Source of the DNA: Bursaphelenchus xylophilus
Lineage: Eukaryota > Nematoda > Chromadorea > Rhabditida > Aphelenchoididae
DNA length: 64,000 nucleotides
Direction: 5' to 3'
NCBI GenBank assembly: GCA_904066235.2
Contig: CAJFCV020000001.1
Span: 10,473,291-10,537,290, forward strand
Shown here: piece after piece, positions 23,810 to 34,130 of the stretch
Layout: each line of letters starts with the position of its first letter
How positions within the stretch are numbered: the stretch's first letter is position 1
Notes under the pieces: model-generated
Database searches by the model: none
Seen by the model: the letters and a program-made list of their open reading frames with translations, nothing else
Told to the model about the DNA's origin: nothing
Program-made: the position numbers and the translations under genes

Positions 23810-24089
23810 GTCTCCAGATTCCGTTAAAGGTACGTGAGAACGGAAGACTATATTCCACAAGTAAGTGGCAGACAAAAATTTCTCAACTTCTCTTTCAACA
23901 GAACGCCAAAGAAGAAGATTTCTTGCGAAATTTGCGGGAAATTCAAGCTCGGGGCGGAATGCCAAGAATTGCCAATTTGGCGGGGAATAAAATATTTTTG
24001 AAAAAAAAAAATAAAAATTTTTCTGACTTCTTGATAACAATAAAATAAGACGGAATCCTAGAGCGAAGCAGGTTGAAACCGTTGGAAAA
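23810..24089. promoter_or_regulatory. Shared divergent promoter region
   Basis: Only 280 bp separate the start codons of RTF2 (minus) and the BtpA-family gene (plus), so both promoters must lie here unless one is trans-spliced from further away. No defined promoter element is recognised; a run of A residues is present near 24000. Confidence 0.5.
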
Positions 24090-25270
24090 ATGTTAAAGAA
24101 GGCTTCTAAAGTGTTATCGGCATCAAAACGGCCTCAAGTCTTTGGAATGGTCCATTTCCCAGCCCTTCCCGGGTAAGTGTTACCTATTTTTGTCTAAATT
24201 AATGTCGTTTTGCTTTTAGAACTCCGCTAAACAAACTCTCAATCGCCCAGATATCTAATGTAGTTCGAAAAGAAGTCAGGCAATATGCGGAAGCGGGAGT
24301 GGACGGGATCATCTTCGAGAATATGCATGATTTACCTTATGTTAGGTCCAATTTGATCGGACCGGAGATTGTGGCGTCCGCTACAAGATTATGTGTTGAT
24401 GGAGTGAATGAATTGGGAGAAGACAGGTCAAAGTTCCTTTTGGGAGTCCAGATTTTGGCGCAGGGGAATAAAGAAGGGCTGGCTGTCGCTCAAAGTGCAG
24501 GTAGGCAAGTGTAATACAAAAAAATTGACAAAATTTTTTTTTGGTTGAGCTCCAACCAAAAGAGCTCAAATCTGTATTCTATGTCTTCTTGCGCCGATAA
24601 AAGAAATACTGATCCGTCTTTTCAGGCCTAGACTTTATTCGAGCCGAATGTTTCATCTTTTCTCATGTGGCAGATGAAGGTTGGATGGACGGATGTGCTG
24701 GTGAACTATTGCGCTATCGGCGTAATATTGGAGCTGAAGACATTGCAATTTTCACAGATCTCAAAAAGAAGCATAGTTCTCATGCGGTAACCGCGGACAT
24801 TACACTTGCCGATAGCGCGAAAGCTGGAGAATTCTTTCAAGCCGATGGTTTTATTGTTACTGGGCATGCCACAGGAGAAGCTGCGGTCCCATCCGACCTT
24901 GAGGGTATGTACTTTTCTTTTGTTTCCATGTTTTGACCAGCTGGTTTCAATGAAAGGAAGATTTGACCATTTTGAGTCAATTGTTCCGCTATCAGTTTTT
25001 ACTGCGACAGTTCTGATGAAAATAATTTCAGAAGTCCAGAGAGTCTCAAAATTGCCAGTACTCATCGGTTCAGGCGTTACATTGGAGAATTGGAGGAGTT
25101 ATTCGCATGCCGACGGATTCATAATCGGATCTCATTTCAAGGTCAATGGAGATTGGAGGAATGAAGTCTCAGTCCCAACTGTCAAGAAATTTATGAATAG
25201 CGTCAAAAACAACGGACAATCTGCAAGAAACACGAGGAATTCGGGATCATCCGAGTATTTAGAATACTAA
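24090..25270 (+). CDS. BtpA-family TIM-barrel protein
   Basis: Four exons (24090-24172, 24220-24500, 24626-24904, 25032-25270) join in frame to 293 residues. It resembles the BtpA/SgcQ family, represented in C. elegans by F13E9.13, a probable mitochondrial protein of unknown activity; BtpA itself affects photosystem I accumulation in cyanobacteria. Seen here: GMVHFPALPGTP near the N-terminus, AGVDGIIFENMHD, GPEIVASATRL, LGVQILAQGN, DFIRAECFIFSHVADEGWMD and VTGHATGEAAVPSDLE, then PVLIGSGVTLEN near the C-terminus, all expected family blocks. The N-terminus is basic and Ser-rich, compatible with mitochondrial targeting. The intron before the last exon has a GTATGT donor. Confidence 0.92.
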
Positions 25271-25686
25271 AAATTATAACTGTTAATCTTTGAGTTTGTA
25301 TTTTCTAATTTTATTTCACAAAGTCTTTTTATAGCTAGACATCGCTTAAAGATCATGTCTATTTCTTTTATCATAACTACGGAAAGTCTATTTTTTCGGG
25401 TTTGTTTTGCCGCTTTGGTGTTATTCACGTTCCTTTCGGGTAAGAAAAAACGTTCATTTTGAGAGACGATTGGTGGAAAAGTTTGTTTTTTTTTGAAAAG
25501 GACTTTATGTTCATTCTGTTACTTTTCCAATTTTTATTGCTTGTAAATAATTTTTGTCTGTAATGAAATGAAATCGAGATTTTTTATTAGAAAATGACTT
25601 GGTCTGGGTGGATTTCCAGGAATTATTGGGAGTGAAAATAATTTGACAGTCTTTATTTTAGATTGAAAACTTCATCAACATCAAAC

Positions 25687-28600
25687 ATGCGGTGTTTCAA
25701 TGAAATTTTTCCAAATGTCAGCTCGAAATCAGCGCATTTAACGGCAACTGCTGCAATTTTGGGAGCAATTTTGGTTGGAGGAGTCATCAAAACCGCGAAA
25801 AGTCTTTGTGTAAATTGATGATTACTTTTTGTGATGTGATTTCCCTTTCTTTAGAGGACAAATGAGCTCAAATCCAGGGTGAAACGGCGCCTTCTGAAGA
25901 GAGAAAAAGAATTCGATCGAATTCGGCAACTTACAGCCGACATTCCCGACGACTTTGTGGACGAAATTTTGAACAAAACAATGGAAGAAATTCTTGGTAT
26001 GTTACAGTATCCCATAAAGTGATACGACTTCATAAAAAAGTCGAAAAGGAAATTGCATTGGCCGGGAATCGAACCCGGGTCGCCCGCGTGGCAGGCGAGC
26101 ATTCTACCACTGAACCACCAATGCACACTTCCCTTCCTATTCATTTCACTTCTCTTTTCAGACGGACTTCGAGCGGGCGAATGGAAATGTCTTCAAATTT
26201 TGCGGGTCTTCCAAAAAGCTGCGTTGAGAGCGCAGGAAAAAACAAATTGTATCGTGGAGTTCCTGGAGGTAAGGAGGATAGGGGAAAAAGGGTATAGATT
26301 TCGTATTATACTATATTATCCATCACGATCAAGCCCAAATCCGAGGAAAAACGGAAAAGAAAAGAAACCAAAACACGATAAACTTATGAAATCCAAAAGA
26401 ACAAGATACGAAGAGAGAGAAATTCATTTTAAAATATACAAACAATTCGAAAATTAATCAAATATCAAAAGTATAGTAATATATCGCACGAATCATAACA
26501 ATATCGGAATATAATATAGTAAATCACAATTCAAAGTCTTGCTAGCAGTAGTAATAGTATTTCGGAATAAATTTTCTTCTCTAATGCCTTATGATATAAG
26601 GTAATATATATAAAATTTCTAGGACTCTAGGTTTCATTGGGCATCGTCGTTGTGGCCACAGTAGGGAGGGAGCACTCCCCTAAAGCCAGTTTGGCCCCAG
26701 TATCTACACCACTTTTTGTGGTGTAGGCCCCATGGTCTGGTTTACTGTCCGAGCCAGGGATGTCAAGGAGGGTCTATCCCCACCTATCTTGGGATGTTTC
26801 CCGTCGGTTCAAGCGGCGGACTTCTCGTTTCGGCCGGTATTGCCGCCTAGCCGGTCGTGGCTTATATCTGCTTCACCGCGATTCTCCTTTCACTACTCCT
26901 TGTTGATCGAAAATGCTGGGAAAAGTGGGATGACTTTCTGGGAGTATCGGTTATAACAAAAAAAAAACAAAATAAAAACTGTATATTTGATGCGATTTTG
27001 CCATCCCCCTACTTTGAGCGCACTGCTCAAAACTTACCTCTACGATCCTCCGCAAACTTACATAGTGAAGCTGAAATTTCAAAGTGGTTTTGACCTCATA
27101 ACCCGGGCTACGTCTCGTGGGACGTTTTAAGCCGGAACCATAGTGCCGACCGCGGTATAGAGGCGAGCTTTCGCTACATTACCCACGTTGGGGACCTCGT
27201 TCACCCGCCTTAACTTCGGACCAGCACACGGGCCCCCGCTCATGGCTGCTTGGAGGGGAAAGAGGACTCTCGGCCGAGCGCCCCAGGTCTCGGCACCACC
27301 GATTACCGAACTCTGCGGCGTACCGGTGGCTCCAGCTTGGTTTATCCAAAACAGCCGTCATCACAGGGTTAGGTCGATTTTTAAAGGTTTGGCCAAAGGC
27401 CTTGAACATGCATCCAATCGGTCGACCGATCTTCCACATCAACAGCCTCCGCTCGTTTCGGAAGATGGCAATTCGCAATATACTTTAAACCTTTTTGGTT
27501 GTTATAACCGATAGCCCAGCGTTCGTCCCACTTTTCCCAGCATTTTCACAAGGACTAGTGAAAGCAGAGCCGCTGATCCGCCTTGGGTACCAGTTCCGGG
27601 TCAACGGAACCCGGGGTACTCCGATTACCAGCCCTTGGTCACCTCCGGTACTAGTCCCAAGTATAAGAGGGAGTTCAACTCTCCCGACACCCAAGGCCGA
27701 ACAGCTCCGAGACCCCCGACTCCCCCTCTACTGTGGTCACAATTTTGATACCCCGAAACTAGAACCCCACTTCTCGTTTTTTATAAAGGCTTTTGGCCTT
27801 GATAGAGCAGAAAAAATTCTCCGATTACTAGTACTGACTACTTTACAATAAAGAACAAAGTTATCCTATACAATAATGTATTCCACAACCAATAAACAAA
27901 TTACCAGTTCATTATTGGCGATGTTGTCCAAACTTCAGTTTCACTTGTTGTAAATGGAGGTCCTTTGTGGTCGGTATGTTGCTGTTGCAGTTGAGGTCCA
28001 TAATTGGTTGACATTTGACGAGAAGTTGAAGAGGAGAGGAACTTGAAGTGCTGATGTGACGATGCGATGGAACCTGTAAATAGACAATAAAATTAACGTC
28101 TACAACAATATGAAGCTCTTAAGAGGGTAAAACCACCCATAAATAAGTAACAAGTGCTGTGGACGCAGCTCGGCAAAAACAAAACAAAGGTTTCCAAGCT
28201 GCGCCCTCTGCCCCAGCACTTTCTTCGAAATTCGACTTTTTACCTAAATATCGAAGCAACAAACAAAAAAAACTTACAAGAATTTCTGATGCTTTTGTGA
28301 TTCTCCTGAGCGACGGCCAGAAAATTCGAAGATAGTGAAGTATGATGCATTGAAACGATACGAACTGGTGATGATGGAACAGAGCTCTGTGGAGAAATGA
28401 ACGAATTCAGTATTCAGAGGAGACTGATTGGAAGCTCTGAAATCAAAAACATCATAAACTTGAGCAAATTTTATATTATAATAATCTAAAACAAGAGGAA
28501 ATTCAAACTCTTACCGTATATAAATCTCCGAGAAGTGATGAGTTAATTGGATCCAACGAGAAGAGAAGGACGGTCATCGTGGATTATTGAAAAAAAAATC

Positions 28601-31204
28601 CGACGTCAAAAAGTCGGCTGCCGCACAATACAACACGAAAATCGTGGAACGGACGGCAAGAACGGCAACGCCAACGCGAAATTTGTCCACGTTTATGCAA
28701 ATGATCATCGATGTTACTGTGAAACCCTTGGCGTTCTGATTTTTTCGTGGAGGGACTCACCGGAGGGGCTAGTACAAGCGGAAAAAATTATATCCGTTCA
28801 TAACTTGTTACAATACTATGTCGCCTGATAAAAGCCAACAACAAGGCACGAGACATTTGAAGAAAATATTGTTTTGCCTCGTTTTCGTATTTTTGTTTTT
28901 TATGGCATGAATAATATTTTATGAAGGAAGACTCGTCGTTTACATCGTTTTTGACCGTTTAGTTTTTGTTTGATTGCTGTATGTATTCTCTTCCAAAAAA
29001 AAATTTGTATTTTCAGGAGGCAGATAAACGCGCTGAGGCTCTAGATGCTGCTGGATCCGACCCGGAATACAAGAAACCCCAACTCTTTGGTTTGCCAATT
29101 AGTATTAAATCTTGTATAGCGGCAAGTTTTATTTATATTTTCGAATATATAGCTCGGGATTTGGAAATCTCTCCATCCGAACCCTGCAAATTTAGTACGA
29201 CTTGCGCAATCTGACATAACATTGCGCAATTTCTACATTTGTAAGAATTTCTGCCGCCTCCTCTTTTTTTTGTCAACTTTTAGCTTTGGACTAAATTTGC
29301 AGGGTTCGTGTGGACCCTTGCGGGGAGATTTAGAAGTCCCGAGCCATATATTTCCTAGCAAATTCGAGTGCAATATAAATTTCTCTTATTTTAGGTACAG
29401 GGCCACGATTTATTCTCCGGATATGCGGATAATTTGGAGAAACCGCAAGCCGAAGACTCCCTGCTCGTCCAGGAACTCCAAGAACTCGGTTCCATTCCGT
29501 TCGTCACCACAACAGTGCCCCTTTCGCTACTCACCTTCTCTTGTGAAAACCCAGTCTATGGCACAACAAAGCATCCAGAACGAGCAGATCGGACTTGTGG
29601 AGGATCTTCAGGCGGGGAAGCGGCCTTAATTGCAGCTAAAGGATCGATAATTGGAATTGGGAGTGATGTGGGAGGGTCTATTCGAATTCCCTCAGCCTTT
29701 TGTGGAATTGCCGGGATCAAGGTGAGTGGTAATGAACAAGTTCAATTCTTGAATTGCAGTCAGAAAAAAACTTTTGCCCGAATCCCTTTTTCGTGGAAAA
29801 AATTGAGGCAATTGTTGTTGCAGTAGATAAAAGTTATCACAATATTTATTCCATCGATTTTTTAGCCCAGCCACCGCCGTTTCTCCAAGTTCAGCAGCCC
29901 CGGTTCAGTCCCCGGCCGATCCCACACTTACGCCTCGATTGGCCCCATGGCCACAAATATCAAAGATTGTGCTAGACTGCTTCAAGCTGTATGGTCCAAT
30001 GATTGGTTCCACAAACACGATCCGTATGTTCCACCAATCAATTTCAACAACGAAATGTATCTATCCAAAAAACCCCTGAAAATTGGATATTATGTGGATG
30101 ATGGATGGTTCAAAGCAACGCCGGCGGTGGAAAGAGCGGTTCTAGAAACTGTGGAGAGCTTGAGACAATTGGGACATACTGTTGTGGAATGGAAACCACA
30201 TGATATTTACAAGGCACTTCAATTGGTTTTCAAAGCGACTACTTTTGATAATGGAAAGTACCTTCATGACGCTATTTTGAAGGTAAGATGGGTTGGATAG
30301 GGACTTGAGGGCAGTATAGAGAGTTTGGGGCGCTTAGGACTTTGTGTTTTGGGAAACTCAGCAATTTTTGACCAACTCTGCCATGGATAATATAAATTTT
30401 GTCTAAAATTATAGATTGAGGTTTCTAATTGATATGAATAGGTTGAAAATATCTTTATTACCCTTTAATCCGCCGAAAACTCTGGTTTTGTATAAAACAG
30501 ATCGTTATTTACACGTATGAGAACATGCATTTTCAGGATCTCCCAGTTGATGGCTACGGCCCAATGGTCCGTCAATCCAGTCTCCCTGTGTGGTTCAGAA
30601 AGTCCGTCAGCTTCTTATTGGGCAATATCTCGCCCAGACTTGCCAATGTAGCCGGAGCTTGTCACACCGACCTCAGCGATCTTCGTCAAACCAATTGTGG
30701 AGTAGAACAATATCAAAAAGAGTTTGCCCAGAGGTGGATTAACAATGGTTTGGACTGTTTGTTGTGTCCTATTAATGTAAGTGGCCTTTTTTGAATTCTG
30801 GATATCAAAATCTTTTATTGGATGCCTTTTGACGACCTTCTGACCTTATTTTAGGTAATAAAATATGGCATTAAAATAATTTTTTGCAGGTGTGTCCCGC
30901 CATGCGTCACAAAGAGCCGTATAAACTCTTCTCAACAGTTTCCTACACAATCCTCTACAATGGCCTCGATTATGCGGGCGGAACGGTCCCAGTGACCAGG
31001 GTAACTCAACAAGATTGTGATAAGCTCAAGGACTACCCAACGACTGATTCTTGGTACAAAGCGGCCAGAAACTCCGCCGCAGACACCGTCGGACTCCCAG
31101 TGGGGATTCAGATTGTCGTCCCACCATACAAGGAAGAATGTGCCCTCAGGGTTTTGGGAGAAATTGAGGAAAAAGTCAAGGAAAATGGAACGTTTGTAAG
31201 GTAA
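25687..31204 (+). CDS. faah: Fatty acid amide hydrolase (FAAH), amidase signature
   Basis: Eight exons (25687-25809, 25855-25996, 26162-26268, 29017-29121, 29395-29721, 29866-30282, 30537-30776, 30890-31204) join in frame to 591 residues (human FAAH 579). Family knowledge: an integral membrane serine hydrolase that degrades N-acylethanolamines. Seen here: an N-terminal membrane helix (about 20-38), catalytic Lys155 (PISIKSC), cis-Ser230 in CGGSSGGEAALI, nucleophile Ser254 in DVGGSIRIP, and VGLPVGIQIV near the end. Lys-to-Ser spacing (75 and 24 residues) equals that of human K142/S217/S241. Intron 4 needs a GC donor (GCAAGT). Intron 2 holds an antisense tRNA-Gly; intron 3 (2.7 kb) holds a GC-rich element and an antisense gene. 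AATAAA at 31222. Confidence 0.95.
26054..26124 (-). tRNA. tRNA-Gly (GCC)
   Basis: On the minus strand the sequence folds as a standard 71-nt tRNA. The acceptor stem GCATTGG pairs with CCAATGC, the D-arm is followed by an anticodon loop CTGCCAC with anticodon GCC, and the T-arm GGGTTCGATTCCC is intact. The internal A and B boxes are present. It lies inside intron 2 of FAAH on the opposite strand, 36 bp from exon 3. Confidence 0.97.
26620..27775. mobile_element. GC-rich element with long imperfect inverted repeats
   Basis: About 1.15 kb of GC-rich DNA stands out sharply inside an AT-rich FAAH intron. Its arms are imperfect inverted repeats. GAAAATGCTGGGAAAAGTGG and GGTTATAAC at 26909-26959 reappear as GTTATAACC and CCACTTTTCCCAGCATTTTC at 27499-27548, and the outer ends GGCCACAGTAGGGAGG (26654) and CCCCCTCTACTGTGGTCAC (27721) also match in inverted form. 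Open frames inside are short and overlap on both strands. It could be a foldback transposon, an inverted pair of an RNA-derived repeat, or an rDNA-like fragment; I cannot identify the family. Confidence 0.55.
27901..28577 (-). CDS. Nested antisense gene in FAAH intron, unknown
   Basis: Three exons on the minus strand (28515-28577, 28278-28386, 27901-28073) join in frame at all junctions to 114 residues, inside intron 3 of FAAH. Donors are GTAAGA and GTAAGT, acceptors CCACAG and TTTACAG. The protein is Ser/Thr/Gln/His-rich with no signal peptide or membrane segment and ends EVWTTSPIMNW. Low complexity suggests a disordered or regulatory protein. An upstream acceptor (GATTTCAG at about 28437) would introduce an in-frame stop and is not used in this model. 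No family recognised; it may also be the 3' portion of a larger gene. Confidence 0.5.
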
Positions 31205-31221
31205 ATAGCTATAATAGGATA

Positions 31222-31255
31222 AATAAATCGAAATTTTCTGTGAAACAGATTTATT
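31222..31255. terminator. Convergent polyadenylation signals
   Basis: AATAAA on the plus strand at 31222-31227 serves FAAH (18 bp past its stop). AATAAA on the minus strand at 31250-31255 serves the collagen gene, about 95 bp past its stop. The two signals are 22 bp apart on opposite strands, so the transcripts probably overlap at their 3' ends. Confidence 0.65.
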
Positions 31256-31348
31256 TTTCAATGAAACAGACTCTGGGCAGATCTGAAAATCCATAAGTCG
31301 GGTATTCAAACCATTCTTTGAATTCAAATTGCCTCAGAGCGAAATGAT

Positions 31349-32290
31349 TTAGTACCGTCTGTAGGTCTGCTTGGGCTGCTGAGCTGGTGGCTGACGTTCC
31401 ACGGCCGGGCTGGCCACTGGAAGAGTGCGGCCAGGGCATGGACAATAAGCAGCATCAGGGCCGGGGACTCCAGGGCCTCCTTCGAATCCATCAACCCCGG
31501 GTGCACCAGGCGCACCACTCTCTCCTTGAGGGCCGGGCTGACCGGCTGCACCGGGCGCTCCATCACGTCCGGGCACCCCATTAACTCCTGGATATCCGGC
31601 CTCACCAGCTGGTCCGACCGGTCCCTTAGGGCCTGGGGGTCCGTGTCCTCTCTTCCCGTTCTCTCCGGGTTGACCTCTTTCTCCGGGCTGTCCTGGATAT
31701 CCGGCTGGTCCTGGCGCTCCTTCAGGTCCTGGTGGTCCGGGTGGTTGCGATTTTCCTGGCGCTCCTGGTTGTCCTGGGGCACCGGCAGGGCCGGGAGGTC
31801 CCACGGGTCCGGGAATTCCGGCTGGGCCGGGCTCTCCGGCGGGGCATTTGATACACTCTTTGGTGGCATCTTGCACGAACCATTCAGCTCCACTTGGACC
31901 ATTTTGTCCGTCAGGTCCAGGAACTCCGGGCACTCCATCCGGACCGGGCTGACCGGGTGGGCCAGGTGGTCCAGCAGGGCAGTTATTGTTGACCGGCTTT
32001 TGACAGGCACACTCCGCATTCCTCTTATTCCTTCCCATTATGACGCCCACAGTCTCTTTGAAGCTGGGCGAACGCACAAGACGGCTGGCGGGCTTGGCTG
32101 AGTGACGCTGAGCGGCCATGATGCCCATCCAGGTCTCGTCGGCGATGTCGCGGAACTCCACCATCTCCACCATAAAGTCATCGTAGAGGGAGTTGATGTC
32201 TTGGAAAAGGGTGCCCACCACGAGAAGGGAGCTCACAATGACAAGAGCACTCCCGATGGAGGCCACACCGACTATATAATCGGTCTTCAT
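31349..32290 (-). CDS. Cuticle collagen
   Basis: A single uninterrupted exon encodes 313 residues, the standard nematode cuticle collagen layout. An N-terminal hydrophobic segment (about 8-28) is followed by a non-collagenous domain, an RNKR furin-like processing site at about 88-91, and cysteine knots ([14 protein letters not shown]). Gly-X-Y blocks run from about 105 to 285 with interruptions around the CIKC motif, then CPC and a short Gln/Pro-rich tail ending QTYRRY. Family knowledge: such collagens trimerise and crosslink in the exoskeleton and are expressed in moult cycles. The long opposite-strand open frames are shadows of its Gly-Pro codons. The gene is convergent with FAAH. Confidence 0.97.
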   Translation of the reverse strand: MKTDYIVGVASIGSALVIVSSLLVVGTLFQDINSLYDDFMVEMVEFRDIADETWMGIMAAQRHSAKPASRLVRSPSFKETVGVIMGRNKRNAECACQKPVNNNCPAGPPGPPGQPGPDGVPGVPGPDGQNGPSGAEWFVQDATKECIKCPAGEPGPAGIPGPVGPPGPAGAPGQPGAPGKSQPPGPPGPEGAPGPAGYPGQPGERGQPGENGKRGHGPPGPKGPVGPAGEAGYPGVNGVPGRDGAPGAAGQPGPQGESGAPGAPGVDGFEGGPGVPGPDAAYCPCPGRTLPVASPAVERQPPAQQPKQTYRRY

Positions 32291-34130
32291 GGTGATCTGG
32301 AGAAGAAATTATATTATACTAGACAAAAGAGCTGAATTAATATAAGTTTAGGTCAAAATCAAGGAATTTCCGTACAAAAATGGTTGAGAGAAACTTATTA
32401 TTAAATAAAAATCCTAGTAACGTAGTAAAGAACTTACTCGGAGCAATGTAATTTGCACAAAATCAAGGGTTCCAACGACCCGCGGCCCCTTTTAAAGCCC
32501 TTTCCGTCAACGGTTTGGTAATGAATCGCCCGGACTCTCCGCTTTCCCAGAGTTATTTTTTCATTTTCTTTCCAAAACATTCCTCAAATGGCCTTTTTCG
32601 GAACGGAACCGGTTTCCGTAATCAAAAGACGATCTCCGAGTTTACAGTTTGGGTGTACCCTAAGGTCAGAGGGCCGTCAAACGGTTTGGCAGTTAAAAAG
32701 TTGGCTTCAGAATGGAATGCGGACGGGGGTGGGAAGGTAATAAAAGCATGAAAGTTGGTGGAAAATCTCTGAAAGTTGCTTGTGTAGCGTAAAAAAGTAT
32801 AGCGAACAGGGAAATCGCAGTATCTCAACATGATAACTGCGACATCTCGTTTCTTCTGAAATCCCCCACAATTTATCACGAAGATTTGCAATGAAATATG
32901 CGAGATTTTCAACCCGCGCTTTCCAGAAACAAACGGGATTTTTGGATCGACATTCGATAGAAAATTGAACGTTTTTTGCGATTTTCGGTTTCAAAATTCG
33001 ATGCACTGTTACTAGCCTGGCGTAAAATAAACCTACAAAAAATCAAGTTGTTCCATGCAGAAACAAAAAAGTTATGAGCCAAAACCGTCTTCCATCTGGT
33101 TGGCTCTCCTCATTTTGCGTGCTCTCTCGCAAAAAAGACCGGTAATTATCGCTGCTCCGCTTGCTAGATATGATCTAAGCTTTTCTGGTATTAATTTGCT
33201 CAAAACTTGAATTGATGTTACAAATTTATCATAAATATTATTAAATTTAGTAATCATCAACTTAAAGATTAAAAACAAAACTTTTTAGACGAAATAGCGC
33301 AGTATTTATACATTCCACGCCTAAAAATGGATGATTCATGGGAATTATTACAAAAGAACTATTCATTATCAATATGCACGTCAAGGAAAGGGGAGAAAAA
33401 GAGTCTTTTGGAATATTTTTGCTCGACTTTTAAAGGCTTTTTGCAACTTTTTTAAACCATTTTGAAATGTTTTGGGTAAAAATTTCGTTCCTTTTTGTTC
33501 AAATACAACCTTAATTTTCCCTAAAATAAGATTAAAAATATGTCTTGCTGCTTGCTTTTTGACTAATCAAATAAATTTTAAAAAATTACCGAGTTTTGTC
33601 ATGGATAATGTAAAAATTTCTCAGAAAGCACCACAGATCACTTCCATGTTATTGATGTTTACTGTTGAACCCTTACGAATTACAAAATCACGTCCGAGCT
33701 GGAGTAAAAAAAGTCTATAAGATAAGCTGTGATTCAAAAAAAAGCGACGCACCTTTTTCCATTTTTTCACAAATTCATGGGCTTTTTTGTATTCGATTTC
33801 TACTAAACAGCGTTTGGGAATGGTTTGACCTCCATTTCTGGATATTTTATGGGGTAATGGGATAGATAGCTGTTAAATTTTGGGGCTAAATAGTAATTGC
33901 AGTTAAAAATTTTTTGATTACAACTTAGCGTTACGGTCAAGATTTTTAAAATTTCATTTTTTTTTTGGTTTTTCAAACTTAAAATGTCATCCAGAGGCAA
34001 GAAATCGCCAATTTTCGTAATTAAAATTTCTTTTAGACTCTAAATTTATATTTGCATTTGACCATGACCATGACCTTATATTAGTTCATAAAAAGCTACC
34101 TTTCCGCTCTAAGTTCGATTAATTTCAGCT
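32291..34130. other. Intergenic region, repeats, divergent promoters
   Basis: This 1.8 kb region lies between the divergent collagen and arrestin genes. A TTTAAAG-containing stretch near 32490 may be core promoter sequence for the collagen. A dispersed-repeat copy lies at about 33040-33190 (GGCTCTCCTCATTTTGCGTG, CTCTCTCGC). A CATGGATAATGTAAA motif is at 33601. No gene seen. Confidence 0.5.

Noticed and set aside
25354..25440. Possible first exon of FAAH (MSISFIITTESLFFRV...)
   Set aside because: Splicing it to the next acceptor gives an immediate stop. The start at 25687 gives the expected N-terminal membrane helix in frame with exon 2.
26019..26457. Plus-strand frames reading through the tRNA-Gly and FAAH exon 3
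   Set aside because: They run in a different frame from FAAH across a tRNA and intron sequence, with no family similarity.
27179..27851. Open frames of 69-118 aa in the GC-rich element
   Set aside because: They overlap on both strands, are short, and arise from high GC content reducing stop codons. I considered an rRNA fragment but could not align it with conserved 28S segments by eye.
31324..32101. Long open frames (231 aa minus in another frame, 191 aa plus) over the collagen gene
   Set aside because: They are shadows created by the Gly-Pro-rich codon bias of the collagen. They lack collagen-like or other domains and sit within its exon.
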